A stretch of 64,000 bases of DNA from Methanobacterium_D oryzae (GTDB lineage: Archaea > Methanobacteriota > Methanobacteria > Methanobacteriales > Methanobacteriaceae): contig NZ_JBNPXC010000002.1 of the NCBI RefSeq assembly GCF_050433505.1, positions 62,001-126,000 of the forward strand, read 5' to 3'. Position numbers and translations under genes: made by a program. Numbering within the stretch: position 1 is the first letter of the stretch; every line of letters starts with the position of its first letter. The notes under the pieces were generated by a model. That model searched no databases. It was given only the letters and a program-made list of their open reading frames with translations, and was not told the DNA's origin. Below, in pieces: positions 1-8,779 of the stretch.

Positions 1-1252
1 AGAAATACTTTCTTTAGTTGGAGGAAATCCGGGTATTGACTGTGGAGGGTTTTGTGAATTTTGTTACTTTAAAAGAGTTGATTATAAAATATTAGATAAT
101 TCATCTATTGGATGTAGATATTGCCCCCCAATTCAGATGGAATGCGATTATTGTTATTCAAAGATTAAAATAGTTAAAAGTGGTTTTAAACCTCCATCTG
201 AAGTTTTAAAGGAGTTTCAAAAAGAATTATTTATGCAGGAACTACTTGGATTTTTAAATTTTAAGGATCTTAAGGTTAATGTGGGGAGTTGGGCAGATAT
301 ATTAAATTATCCATATTTAAACGAACTTATTAGTTATTTTAAGGAGCTAGAACTACCAGTAAATTTAGGTTATACCAGTGGAAAAAGTATTCATAATGAG
401 AAAATAGCTGAAAATATTATTTCTATGGGAGTTGATGAGGTAAGTTTTTCAGTATTCTCAATGGATCCTAATAAAAGGAAAAGATGGATGAATGACAAAA
501 CCCCCGAAGAGTCACTTAAGGCACTGAAACTATTTTGCGAAACAATAGATGTAAATTGTGCTACAGTTGTCATTCCAGATGTGATTGATAGGGCTGATAT
601 TTTTAGGACATGCAGTATACTGGAAGATTGGGGGATAAAAATGTTTATTTTAAGTAGATTTGCTAATTTTAAAAATCAGGGCCTTATATTAAATAATAAA
701 CCTACTATAGATGGGAAAAACACCCATTCAATCAATGATTTCCATGAATTAGTTAAAGATGTGGCTAATGAATTTAATTTTAGAATTATTGGTCTTCCTG
801 CTTCTGATCCAAAAAATGATATTCCTTTTATAATTTCAAGAGCCAAATATAAAAAATATCTTGAAGAATTACCCCCTATAAACTCACGGGCCACTTTATT
901 AACAAGTAAATTAGCTGCACCATATCTAAAAAAGATATTCGAAGTGATTGATGAAGATAATTTAGTGAATATAATTAATGTTGATAAAGAAATCGCTGAT
1001 TTAATTACTCATGAGGATATAACTCAAATTAACTTAAATGAGGTTAAAAAGAAGGTCATAGTGCCTGGCGGTGCGTTAATTCGTGATGAACAATTAAAAA
1101 AACTTTTTAATAAAGATGGTAATCAAAGAATAATTATACGTGGCCCTCAAGTATTATCTCCCTTTGACATTTATGGAAATATGGATAAAGAAGAATTAAT
1201 AAGAGGAGAATTGAAGGCATTTAGAATTTTAATAGAAAGAATAAATCAATAA
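1..1252 (+). CDS. mmp10: Methanogenesis marker protein 10, McrA arginine C-methyltransferase (5' end cut by window)
   Basis: The frame is open from base 2, so the gene begins upstream of the window. The visible N-terminus reads GGNPGIDCGGFCEFCYF, containing the CxxxCxxC motif of radical SAM enzymes. It is followed by GCRYCPP and CDYC, the extra cysteine cluster typical of Mmp10. The C-terminal part has PGGALIRDE and the RGPQVLSPFDIYGNM stretch also typical of this family. Mmp10 is a cobalamin-dependent radical SAM enzyme that C-methylates a conserved arginine near the active site of methyl-coenzyme M reductase. About 416 residues are present, close to the family's full length, so only a few N-terminal residues should be missing. 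Family assignment is confident; activity is inferred from the family. Confidence 0.9.
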   Translation, partial: EILSLVGGNPGIDCGGFCEFCYFKRVDYKILDNSSIGCRYCPPIQMECDYCYSKIKIVKSGFKPPSEVLKEFQKELFMQELLGFLNFKDLKVNVGSWADILNYPYLNELISYFKELELPVNLGYTSGKSIHNEKIAENIISMGVDEVSFSVFSMDPNKRKRWMNDKTPEESLKALKLFCETIDVNCATVVIPDVIDRADIFRTCSILEDWGIKMFILSRFANFKNQGLILNNKPTIDGKNTHSINDFHELVKDVANEFNFRIIGLPASDPKNDIPFIISRAKYKKYLEELPPINSRATLLTSKLAAPYLKKIFEVIDEDNLVNIINVDKEIADLITHEDITQINLNEVKKKVIVPGGALIRDEQLKKLFNKDGNQRIIIRGPQVLSPFDIYGNMDKEELIRGELKAFRILIERINQ

Positions 1253-1384
1253 AATAATTCAAATTATCTAGTATTGACTTTTACTGTTTATTATTTTCAG
1301 TCAGAACATGATGAAATTATCGCAAAAATATATTCGTTGATAGATATAATAAATAAGTTATTAAAATCACATTGAGGGGTATTT

Positions 1385-1795
1385 TTGATAAAAAAAAATT
1401 GGCCGGGGATAATCGGAGGCTTAGTGATTTTTTTAATTATTTTATTTTATATTATTTATATCAATTCTAATTTTGACCAGCAATTAATTAATGATGTTGA
1501 AAAGGGAGTTCCATCTGATAAATTAATGTCTAAAATTGAAAAAGAGACTACTAAAGATGAATTAAAGGTAAAAAAGCACATTAATTCTCATATTATGAAT
1601 GTTAATATGTGGGGGAATGGCAATATGGCCTCAAAAAAAGATTATTATTACTATGAAATTTTATATTATAATCAAATTAATGAGATTTTAGAGCTTGGAA
1701 AGATAAGAAAAAAATTTGCAAAAAGAGAAATATCTAAAGAGCAATTTATAATTGAAATAGAAGAATACAAAAGAGATTTAGATAGAACATCTTAG
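1385..1795 (+). CDS. Small membrane-anchored protein of unknown function
   Basis: A 136-residue protein starting at TTG, preceded by GAGGGGT about six bases upstream. It has one N-terminal hydrophobic helix (about residues 7-27, IIGGLVIFLIILFYIIYI) and then a lysine- and glutamate-rich, probably helical domain. The topology suggests a short membrane anchor with a charged cytoplasmic or external domain. I recognise no family. It lies 130 bases after mmp10 on the same strand, but its own Shine-Dalgarno site and the AT-rich gap leave co-transcription uncertain. Confidence 0.6.
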   Translation: MIKKNWPGIIGGLVIFLIILFYIIYINSNFDQQLINDVEKGVPSDKLMSKIEKETTKDELKVKKHINSHIMNVNMWGNGNMASKKDYYYYEILYYNQINEILELGKIRKKFAKREISKEQFIIEIEEYKRDLDRTS

Positions 1796-1820
1796 TAAAT
1801 TTCACAATAATTCAATAATG

Positions 1821-2615
1821 TTAAATTTTTTTTGCTTCAAAAAGAATAATAGAACCATATATCTTGTATTTGAATTTATTAAAGCCATTTTTTTTAATAA
1901 TATTTTCTAATTCATCTACTTCAAAAAAATAATTATCGTTTTTTCTCTTAAATTCATTTAGGTATTCTATACCTAATGATTCATTTTTAAGATAGGTCAT
2001 AACAGCCAGTTTACCTCTTCTTTTTAAAACTCGGTTTATTTCTACTAATACTTTATTAACATCAGAAAATAGATGTAAAGCTCCACAACAAGATACTCCA
2101 TCAAAGATATTCTCCCTAAACGGAAGAACCTCAGCTCTTGCTCTTAAAAATGAAATGTTATCCAGATTAAAGAATTTGGAATATTCAAGCGCTTTATTTA
2201 GCATCATAAAACTAATATCTGCTCCATATACTTTTGATGCGTTGTAGGCAATACCGCGGGTAAACATTCCAGTTCCGCAAGCTAAATCTAAAATTAAACC
2301 ATTACTCGCATTAAACATACTGTTTATTCCTTTCAAAAGTACATCGTTTATTGCAGGCACTAGAATTTCTGGAAGGTAAATATTAAATCCTCCATAATAG
2401 CTGTATAATTGGGAATAATAAGATATTGTTTCATATACTGAAGCAGCATTATCAAAAAAGTCATTCATTTCTTTTTTTTCTGGATCAAAATCTTCTAAAA
2501 CAAAATTAGGAATACCTCTAACTACTGGAAATTTTCTTTGACAGCTTAAGCATTTTAAAAAGATATTATTTAATTTTAAGGTTCCTTTACAATATGGGCA
2601 TGAAAAATTATCCGT
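1821..2615 (-). CDS. SAM-dependent methyltransferase with N-terminal Trm112-like zinc ribbon; apparent ACG start
   Basis: Class I methyltransferase with the SAM-binding motif LILDLACGTGMFTRGIA followed by VYGADIS. The first ATG (2468) gives 215 residues, but the frame stays open upstream and encodes CPYCKGTLKL, KCLSCQRKFPVVRG and IPNFV. This is the two-knuckle zinc ribbon (Trm112/YcaR-like) that commonly precedes such methyltransferases. In that frame a TAA stop lies at 2618-2616 and no ATG, GTG or TTG follows it before the ribbon. The codon straight after the stop is ACG (2615-2613), placed seven bases after a strong GGAGATGAT Shine-Dalgarno (2627-2619). I therefore place the start at ACG, giving 264 residues. 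A recent mutation of the start or a sequencing error is the alternative. The substrate is unknown. Confidence 0.75.
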   Translation of the reverse strand, partial: TDNFSCPYCKGTLKLNNIFLKCLSCQRKFPVVRGIPNFVLEDFDPEKKEMNDFFDNAASVYETISYYSQLYSYYGGFNIYLPEILVPAINDVLLKGINSMFNASNGLILDLACGTGMFTRGIAYNASKVYGADISFMMLNKALEYSKFFNLDNISFLRARAEVLPFRENIFDGVSCCGALHLFSDVNKVLVEINRVLKRRGKLAVMTYLKNESLGIEYLNEFKRKNDNYFFEVDELENIIKKNGFNKFKYKIYGSIILFEAKKI

Positions 2616-2693
2616 TTAATCATCTCCAAGCGAATTAACTTTTAATTTTTTCAAAATAAATATTGATTCTAATATTAGATTTAAATTAGGTTT

Positions 2694-3467
2694 TTATTTA
2701 AGATATTTAACCATCTTTAAAAGTTCTTTACCTTTTTTAATTTCTTTTTCTAGATCTAGTTCTAAAAATGCTTTTTTTCCGGCACTGTAACTTGATGAAA
2801 TGATTAATTGGTTTTTACATGCTAATTTAGTTCCATCTACAGGAGTATGGCCAACAACCATTACATTACATCCTATATTTTTTAAAAAAGAGTTAACGTC
2901 GTCCTTACTGAAATTTTCGCATCTATTCCATAGGATCTCAAATAATTTTCTATTATTGATATAACCGGAGTTTGTTATGTTAATGATTTCATTAATATTA
3001 CTGATGCTCGTGGGGGGTCCTGCATGGCTTATAAAAACTTTATTCATTGTTTTAACTGCTATTGGAAGTTTTTTGAAAAATTCTTTATATATTTCTAATT
3101 TTTGCGTGTATTTATCCCCGAATTTTCTTATAAGCAAATTTTCAAACTTTATATTTAGATTTTCACCAGCTTTAAAAACTGGACTTCCTGTTATTATTGA
3201 CCATTCATGATTACCTAAAAGTACGTGAAAATTATCATCATTTTCGAGATTATATATTATTGAGTCCATAATTTCAATTGAACGGTCATTTTCGTTACCA
3301 TTTTGAATAAAATCTCCAGTTATAATTAAATGATTATTTTCGGATTTAAAATGTTCCCAGATATTCATAAAACTATTATAATCCTTTAAATTACCATGAA
3401 GATCAGTTATTATAATGGCTTTACCTTTTTTAGGTAATTCAATTAGACTACCATTATACTTTCTCAT
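2694..3467 (-). CDS. Calcineurin-like metallophosphoesterase
   Basis: A 257-residue protein carrying the metallophosphoesterase signature in order: TDLHGN, GDFIQNG, LLGNHEW, SHAGPP and VVGHTPV, which supply the two-metal site residues. It resembles Ser/Thr phosphatase or ApaH-type enzymes; the substrate is unknown. The frame extends to 3512, but I chose the ATG at 3467 because an AAAGGTGG Shine-Dalgarno sits upstream of it and the extension (MLNIIILFLKGGSLN) looks like untranslated leader read through. Confidence 0.8.
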   Translation of the reverse strand: MRKYNGSLIELPKKGKAIIITDLHGNLKDYNSFMNIWEHFKSENNHLIITGDFIQNGNENDRSIEIMDSIIYNLENDDNFHVLLGNHEWSIITGSPVFKAGENLNIKFENLLIRKFGDKYTQKLEIYKEFFKKLPIAVKTMNKVFISHAGPPTSISNINEIINITNSGYINNRKLFEILWNRCENFSKDDVNSFLKNIGCNVMVVGHTPVDGTKLACKNQLIISSSYSAGKKAFLELDLEKEIKKGKELLKMVKYLK

Positions 3468-3672
3468 ATTCAAACTTCCACCTTTAAGGAATAATATAAT
3501 TATATTTAACATTAATAATAACTTTTTTTAATATTTGGGTATATCAAACAAAAAATAATTTATTCTATAAAATGAGCGAATTATCTTTGGAAGATAAATG
3601 AATTCTAAAAAGAAGAATGTTTTAAAGTTAAATAATAAAAAATAAAGATCGATGAGGATATATTCAATTAAT

Positions 3673-4233
3673 TCAATCATTTAAAATAGAATCAATTTCT
3701 CTTTGAACATTTTCTATGGAGCCTTCTGTATTAATAATATGCCAATGAGCAGCTAATTTAAGTGCTTTTTTCCTTATTTTAATTAAATCATCAAGATTTT
3801 CAAACATTTCTTCCTCATTTCTTGTTTGTAATCGTCTAAGTGCTTCTTGAGGTTTTACATCTAAAAAGAACATATATTTTGATGTAGGTAATGTAATTTC
3901 AAATAATTTATAGAAAAATTTAGCAAGTGGAAAAGGTAAATAAGCCACACCCATAAGGTAACGTGCGAAAATAACAGTATCTGCCTTTCCATAGTATTTT
4001 CTAACTGAACGGATCACATCCAGAGCATAAAAAACTGATGCTTTAATTTTATTTAATTTTCCTCTTCCAAGAAGTGCTTTTTTTGCTCTAATGCCATAAG
4101 AATTATCATCTTCAGGATGTATACGTAAAATGACATTTTCATCTTTTTTAAGGTATTTTTCTTTAATTAAAGAGGCATGTGTATCTTTTCCAGAGCCATC
4201 CAGTCCATCAATTATAATAAACCTCATTTTCAC
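3673..4233 (-). CDS. Thymidylate kinase-like P-loop nucleotide kinase
   Basis: A 186-residue kinase with the P-loop GLDGSGKDT at about residues 10-18 and, mid-protein, FARYLMGVAYLPF, matching the Arg-containing substrate region of dTMP kinases. The length is slightly short of canonical Tmk (about 200-210). It starts at GTG (4233), which overlaps the TGA of the upstream membrane kinase by four bases (GTGA), so the two genes are translationally coupled. Pairing with a predicted isoprenoid or lipid kinase suggests this member may phosphorylate something other than dTMP. That is inference; a plain thymidylate kinase is equally possible. Confidence 0.75.
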   Translation of the reverse strand: MKMRFIIIDGLDGSGKDTHASLIKEKYLKKDENVILRIHPEDDNSYGIRAKKALLGRGKLNKIKASVFYALDVIRSVRKYYGKADTVIFARYLMGVAYLPFPLAKFFYKLFEITLPTSKYMFFLDVKPQEALRRLQTRNEEEMFENLDDLIKIRKKALKLAAHWHIINTEGSIENVQREIDSILND

Positions 4234-4886
4234 ACCGTAGCTAATAAAATATAAGTTATAACTGCTCCAAAACAGGAAGAGATATTATCAAGCCCTTTTG
4301 GAGTTACAGCCTCAAGAACAGTGGCTATGAAAGCTACAATTGCTAGAGTAATGAGACTAAAAGGCACAGCATAATAAGTTAAAACAATTGCCAGAGCAAA
4401 AATTAACACTAAAAACATTGATATTGAACCTTCAACGCTCTTAGTATCTCCTGTAAGATTATATTTCCTTTTACCGAAGTTTTCGCCAATTAAAGATGCC
4501 ATTCCATCTCCATAAGACATTGCAGCAATACCAACTGCAATTATCCAAGGTTTATCATAGAAGAGCAATGCTAAGATTGTCCATGAAATCGCATAATACA
4601 CCAAACCCAAGCCATGACCCGATTCAGATAATTTATCTCTAATAGATTTTATTGGAGAATAAGGACTCATTAAAAATGTTAACAGGATAAATGGAGCTGC
4701 AGCAAGGAATGTTATAACCCACCATGTTTTAAATAAGGGCAATATGAAAATAATGTTTCCTACCATGATATGTAAAAACTTTCTGCTAATTCTTGGATAC
4801 TTTTTAAGCACTGTTTCAGAAATTATAAGCAGAACTGCTACATATAGATAGACAAGTGCAAGGCCGATGAAATCACTGGTTATCAT
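4230..4886 (-). CDS. Polyprenol/phytol kinase-type integral membrane protein (CTP:lipid transferase superfamily)
   Basis: A 218-residue protein with about six or seven hydrophobic segments. It carries RKFLHIMVGN near residue 40 and YGDGMASLIGENFGKRKY followed by TGDTKSVEGS. These are the hallmark sequences of the dolichol/phytol kinase and CDP-diglyceride synthetase-like family. It probably phosphorylates an isoprenoid or glycerolipid alcohol at the membrane, possibly in archaeal lipid synthesis or salvage. It is the first gene of a two-gene operon with the downstream nucleotide-kinase-like gene (4-base overlap). The exact substrate cannot be read from sequence. Confidence 0.75.
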   Translation of the reverse strand: MITSDFIGLALVYLYVAVLLIISETVLKKYPRISRKFLHIMVGNIIFILPLFKTWWVITFLAAAPFILLTFLMSPYSPIKSIRDKLSESGHGLGLVYYAISWTILALLFYDKPWIIAVGIAAMSYGDGMASLIGENFGKRKYNLTGDTKSVEGSISMFLVLIFALAIVLTYYAVPFSLITLAIVAFIATVLEAVTPKGLDNISSCFGAVITYILLATV

Positions 4887-4990
4887 AATTTTTAGTAGTC
4901 GTTTTACATATAAGAGGGTTGGCTTAATTTTTTTGTCCCTATAAGTATTAATTATAAATAATTTGGTCTATAAAATTAAAATGTGTTAAA

Positions 4991-5482
4991 ATGGAACTTC
5001 CAAAAATAGCTGCAGGTGGAACTGTAATATGCAATCGCAAAGAAGGAGTTATAGGTGCGGTTATTAAATATAAAGGAAAAAATTGTATTTTAACAGTTTA
5101 TCATCTCATTAAAGTTGGAAAATGTAAATTAGGAGATATTTTAAGAACTAGTGAATTTAAAGGACGTATAATCGAGATTTTATGGGATTATGATCTTGTA
5201 ATTGCAGAAATTTATGCACCCACACAATTATTTGAGTTTTCAAAAATAGCTAGGCCAGAAATAGGGCCAGCATATGCTTTAAAAGGTGAATTTAAGAATC
5301 CGTGTAATATCATGACAACTGGTAAGATTTATCATTATCTCTCATTTGCACCACGTTCCATTCCCACTCCTGGAGACAGTGGATCCCCTATAATACAAAA
5401 TGGAAAAGTAGTTGGAATATTGGCCTCTATTTTCTACAATAATGCTACAGGAATTGCAGTATCTCTTGAATTATTTAAATAG
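4991..5482 (+). CDS. Small chymotrypsin-fold serine protease
   Basis: A 163-residue protein with an apparent trypsin-like triad: His38 in ILTVYHLI, Asp68 in WDYDLVIAEI and Ser130 in TPGDSGSPI. GDSGSP is the classic S1-type nucleophile motif and GKVVGILAS follows as the usual C-terminal strand. There is no signal peptide or membrane segment, so the enzyme should be cytoplasmic. It lacks the PDZ domain of DegP/HtrA proteins and is only one compact protease domain. No Shine-Dalgarno is visible and a TATA-like TATAAA lies about 20 bases before the ATG, so the mRNA may be leaderless. It is divergent from the lipid kinase operon. The target is unknown. Confidence 0.7.
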   Translation: MELPKIAAGGTVICNRKEGVIGAVIKYKGKNCILTVYHLIKVGKCKLGDILRTSEFKGRIIEILWDYDLVIAEIYAPTQLFEFSKIARPEIGPAYALKGEFKNPCNIMTTGKIYHYLSFAPRSIPTPGDSGSPIIQNGKVVGILASIFYNNATGIAVSLELFK

Positions 5483-5685
5483 GGGAATTTAATGAATATT
5501 CTACCTTTTAAATTTGTTTTTAAAAAATTAGAATAACATCATAAATAATAAATAAAATTAAATTAATAATACTATTATGATTAAATCATTTGTCATTCTT
5601 TTTAGAGGCTCTTAAGCTTTAAATCCTCATAAATATTGATTTATATGATTTAAGAAGGATATGAAATTCCATTAGGGGTGAAAAT

Positions 5686-6375
5686 ATGTTGATTAGGGTT
5701 GATGATAATCTTTTTGACATTCCACAATTTAGAAACAAAGTTACAGTATTTCGGGACCGTGAAAATGCAGGAGAAATTCTCTCTCAGATGCTCGCAGAAT
5801 ATAAGAATACTGATGCTATTGTTTTTGCAATTCCTGCAGGTGGAGTTCCAGTAGGGGTGGTAGTTGCTACTGAACTTCATATTCCTCTTGAAGTAGCAAT
5901 TGTAAGTAAAATAACACTTCCTTGGAATACTGAAGCGGGTTACGGTGCAGTTGCCTTTGATGGAACTGTTCGTATAAATGAAGGAATGGCTTCACGTCTT
6001 GGATTAACTCAAAAGGAAATTGAAGAAGGAATTGAAAAAACACAGAATAAGGTCAAAAATCGTATTGCAGTTTTTAGAAGTGGAAGATCATCACTTCAAG
6101 TTTCAGGACGCACAGTAATTTTAGTAGATGATGGAATAGCATCAGGATTTACAATGATGGTTGCAGTTGAAGCATTAAAGAAAGCAGGGGCAATTAAAAT
6201 AGTTATAGCTGTGCCTACAGCTCATTTTGAGAATATTCAAGGATTAATCCAAGAAGTTGATGAATTATATTGCGCTAATATCAGAAGTGGCTGGAGTTTT
6301 GCTGTTGCTGATGCCTATGAACTCTGGACTGATGTCAGTGAAGAAGAAGTAATTGAAATTTTGAAAGGTTTTTGA
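5686..6375 (+). CDS. Type I phosphoribosyltransferase family protein
   Basis: A 229-residue protein. The PRPP-binding loop VILVDDGIASGFTM lies at about residues 144-157, and AIPAGGVPVG near residue 45 is the pyrophosphate-loop region. An insertion (GLTQKEIEEGIEKTQNKV) resembles the stand-alone phosphoribosyltransferases sometimes fused to hydrolase domains in bacteria. It is preceded by AGGGGTG, giving a well-placed ATG. The substrate base is unknown; adenine or hypoxanthine salvage is not clearly indicated. Confidence 0.8.
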   Translation: MLIRVDDNLFDIPQFRNKVTVFRDRENAGEILSQMLAEYKNTDAIVFAIPAGGVPVGVVVATELHIPLEVAIVSKITLPWNTEAGYGAVAFDGTVRINEGMASRLGLTQKEIEEGIEKTQNKVKNRIAVFRSGRSSLQVSGRTVILVDDGIASGFTMMVAVEALKKAGAIKIVIAVPTAHFENIQGLIQEVDELYCANIRSGWSFAVADAYELWTDVSEEEVIEILKGF

Positions 6376-6471
6376 AAACAGAGTTTTTACCGGCTTTTGA
6401 TGCGAAATATTCGATCTAATTAATATTACTAAAATTAAGGTTTTAATATTCAAATCACTGTATATACAAAT

Positions 6472-6942
6472 TTAGAAAGTTATATTGTTTATTTCAGTCT
6501 TTATATCTTCTCCGCTCTTTTTTCCGCTTTCTGGAATCTCAAAAGTTTTAATAACATTTCCACCTTCTGATTTAACCATATCTCTCATTATATTAAGTGG
6601 TTTCTCACAAGTCTTTCCACCGCAAGTCATAAAGAGTATAATATCTTTTCCAGTAATTTCAAAGCTTTTTACCATTGTATTAAATGCAGGAGTTGGATGG
6701 CCGTTCCATACGGGTGTTCCAAAACAAATAGTGTCGTAAATAGAAGTATCAAAAGATGATGGTTCTATATCGGTTGTTTTACTGCTCCCACCATCTCTCC
6801 CTGCCCTTAGCCAGCCTAAAACTCCTTTTCTATTTTTAAGATCTCTTATTTCAATTAAATCTCCACCAATCTTTTCTGCAAGTGCTTTTGCGGCAATTGC
6901 AGTTTTTCCAGTCCGCGAATAATAAAGTATGGCAGCTTTCAA
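6472..6942 (-). CDS. Flavodoxin family protein
   Basis: A 156-residue protein with the FMN phosphate-binding loop YYSRTGKTAIAAK at the N-terminus, then FGTPVWNGHPTPAF and LFMTCGGKT, the usual flavodoxin loops around the isoalloxazine ring. It probably acts as a small electron carrier or NAD(P)H-type flavin oxidoreductase. I start it at TTG (6942) because AAAGGTG lies six bases upstream; the longer frame to 6990 adds a lysine-rich segment not typical of flavodoxins. A membrane-anchored relative lies at 54780-55331. Confidence 0.8.
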   Translation of the reverse strand: MKAAILYYSRTGKTAIAAKALAEKIGGDLIEIRDLKNRKGVLGWLRAGRDGGSSKTTDIEPSSFDTSIYDTICFGTPVWNGHPTPAFNTMVKSFEITGKDIILFMTCGGKTCEKPLNIMRDMVKSEGGNVIKTFEIPESGKKSGEDIKTEINNITF

Positions 6943-7129
6943 TTTTAACACCTTTAGTTTAAAATATTTACATTTAATTATATGTAGCATCTATTAATTT
7001 AATTTATTATTATTTGGCAAAAAACAGGGAATAATCGTTATAAAATCTCAAAAAGTATATTAAACTCTTAAGAGGAGTATAGTGAAAAGAATTCTTATTC
7101 TGTAATTAATGGAATTTAGTTAGTTTTTT

Positions 7130-7390
7130 ATGGTTTATTTAGAAAAAAGTATTAGTATGGGTGTAAGGTTTTTAATAGCGGGTATAATGTGCATTATAAT
7201 AAGTCTTTTAACTTTATATAAAAAAGATGACTCCTATATTTTCACACATAAGAACTATAACCACTATAAAAAATTTAACGAGCGTTATAATTATAAAACA
7301 TTAGCAATTATTGAGTTTTTATTGGGAATTATCATGTTAATTTCCGCCTTTTTTATAGATGATTTACCAGGAATAGATATCTATTTTTAG
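7130..7390 (+). CDS. Small two-TM membrane protein of unknown function
   Basis: 86 residues with two hydrophobic helices (about 12-29 and 58-78) separated by a tyrosine- and lysine-rich loop (NYNHYKKFNERYNYK). No convincing Shine-Dalgarno precedes the ATG, so it may be leaderless or start elsewhere. The layout (TM, polar aromatic loop, TM) resembles the 66-residue protein at 8780-8980, but the sequences are not clearly alignable by eye. No family recognised. Confidence 0.5.
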   Translation: MVYLEKSISMGVRFLIAGIMCIIISLLTLYKKDDSYIFTHKNYNHYKKFNERYNYKTLAIIEFLLGIIMLISAFFIDDLPGIDIYF

Positions 7391-7602
7391 CCGCATTATA
7401 TGCCTACGAAGTCGTGGAGAAAGTTATGTTGTGTGGGCCGCTTTTAATTTGAGGTTGAAGGTTCTTTATTCTAACCATTGAATTGGATTTTTATGTCTTT
7501 TGTAGGATATTTGCAAGAGTAACATTATTTATTTGTTGATAAAAAAATTACAAAAAGCAACATTAATTAAATAATGATAAACAGTATTCATATAGTGATA
7601 AT

Positions 7603-7953
7603 ATGAAAGTTAAATACGCAACTATCATAGTTAAGGATATGGATGAGTCAATTAAATTCTATAGGGAAGTTATGGGATTTGAAATAGATAGTCAATACGA
7701 TCTCGGAAAAGCTGGAAAAATCACACTCCTTAAAGGTGAAGGAGAAACTATGGTAGAAATCATTCAAAATCCAGTAGATGAACCTGGACTATTTTCAATA
7801 GGAATGGATGTTGAAGACCTAGAAACTACAATTAAAGAACTTAAAGCAAAAGGTGCTAAAGTCACAATGGAACCGTTTCCAATAACAGTGGGAATCCTTG
7901 CATTTATAGAAGACCCAAATGGGGCCAGAATAGCGCTAATTCAACACTACTAA
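7603..7953 (+). CDS. VOC (glyoxalase/dioxygenase) superfamily protein
   Basis: A 116-residue single VOC module. It begins with the usual pattern IIVKDMDESIKFYREVMGFE and ends with FIEDPNGARIALIQ, the conserved strand that carries a metal-ligand glutamate in many members. The family includes lyases, isomerases, dioxygenases and antibiotic-binding proteins; the substrate here is unknown. Its 3' end has a degenerate copy about 580 bases downstream (8536-8595), so a second VOC gene once existed nearby. Confidence 0.8.
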   Translation: MKVKYATIIVKDMDESIKFYREVMGFEIDSQYDLGKAGKITLLKGEGETMVEIIQNPVDEPGLFSIGMDVEDLETTIKELKAKGAKVTMEPFPITVGILAFIEDPNGARIALIQHY

Positions 7954-8124
7954 TTCTTTTTTAAAACACTGCTCTATCCATTATGTTTTTTATGTAAAAA
8001 TAATCTTTTTTTTATTTATAGTCAATTTGAACCCTTTTTCTCAAGGTTAAATCTTTAAATCAGTAAATTTATTAATTTCTAAGATTATATTAATACAAAA
8101 TGAAAAATAATTAAGGGGTAACTT

Positions 8125-8526
8125 ATGAAAAAAATGCATCTCACGAGTGCAGAACGTATATTGGCAGTCTTGTTCTTGTTTGGCTTTATTTTAGGCTTTA
8201 TATTGACTCCGTTAGGAGTCGAAACTCGTATGAATGAACTACGGGTCCTGGCATTTGCAGGGTTCTTCATAACAGTGGGTTTATTGCTTCCGCTTGCCGG
8301 GCTGGTTTCTTTGTGGCTACGAAAACCGAGGCTCGCCGGTGTTTTAGCGGTAATTGACGCGGCGCTACTTTTCCTCACCGCACCCGCCGACCAAGCACTG
8401 TTCTTCTTCACAGTTGCCCCTCCGCCTGCCGTTACCGTCGGTGAGTTCGTCCTGATATTTGTGGGTATAGGATACATGCTTTACGGGCCACGAGTCTATG
8501 CCGAGAACCGAAAACTATTCCAATAA
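8125..8526 (+). CDS. GC-rich four-TM membrane protein, probably acquired
   Basis: 133 residues with four hydrophobic helices (about 11-28, 40-60, 70-88 and 105-120), ending YGPRVYAENRKLFQ. No family recognised. The coding sequence uses many G/C-ending codons (CGG, GCC, GTC), clearly unlike the AT-rich neighbours, which points to horizontal acquisition. A good local Shine-Dalgarno (AAGGGGTAACTT before the ATG) suggests it is expressed. It is flanked by an intact VOC gene and a VOC 3'-end remnant. Confidence 0.65.
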   Translation: MKKMHLTSAERILAVLFLFGFILGFILTPLGVETRMNELRVLAFAGFFITVGLLLPLAGLVSLWLRKPRLAGVLAVIDAALLFLTAPADQALFFFTVAPPPAVTVGEFVLIFVGIGYMLYGPRVYAENRKLFQ

Positions 8527-8535
8527 CATTTTTGG

Positions 8536-8595
8536 CATATGCATTTTTATAAGACCCAAATTGGGCTCTAATAGCGCTAATTTAGCATAAGTAAT
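8536..8595 (+). pseudogene. Remnant of a VOC-family gene 3' end
   Basis: This stretch closely matches the last 55-60 bases of the VOC gene (7895-7953): both contain AGACCCAAAT, then GGG, then AATAGCGCTAATT. In-frame stops (TAA, TAG) and small indels destroy the reading frame. It lies just after the GC-rich gene 8125-8526, suggesting that a second VOC copy was mostly lost or displaced when that gene arrived. Confidence 0.7.
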
Positions 8596-8779
8596 CATTT
8601 TTTGAATTCATTGGGGGTTTTTATTTGCTTCTGTGATTTATAACCAGCAAAACCATTAGTTCACACCTTCCTTATAAAATCATCGTGTTGATTAACATAT
8701 ATTTTATTTTTTTGGGTTTTTAATGTGTTTTTGTGTTGAATGTGTTAATTTTTTATAGTTTGCTTGAAAAATAATTATT

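Noticed and set aside
7391..7460. Structured RNA in the GC-richer patch after the two-TM gene
   Set aside because: GGGCCGC and AGCCGC do not form a consistent stem and there is no promoter or terminator pattern around it.
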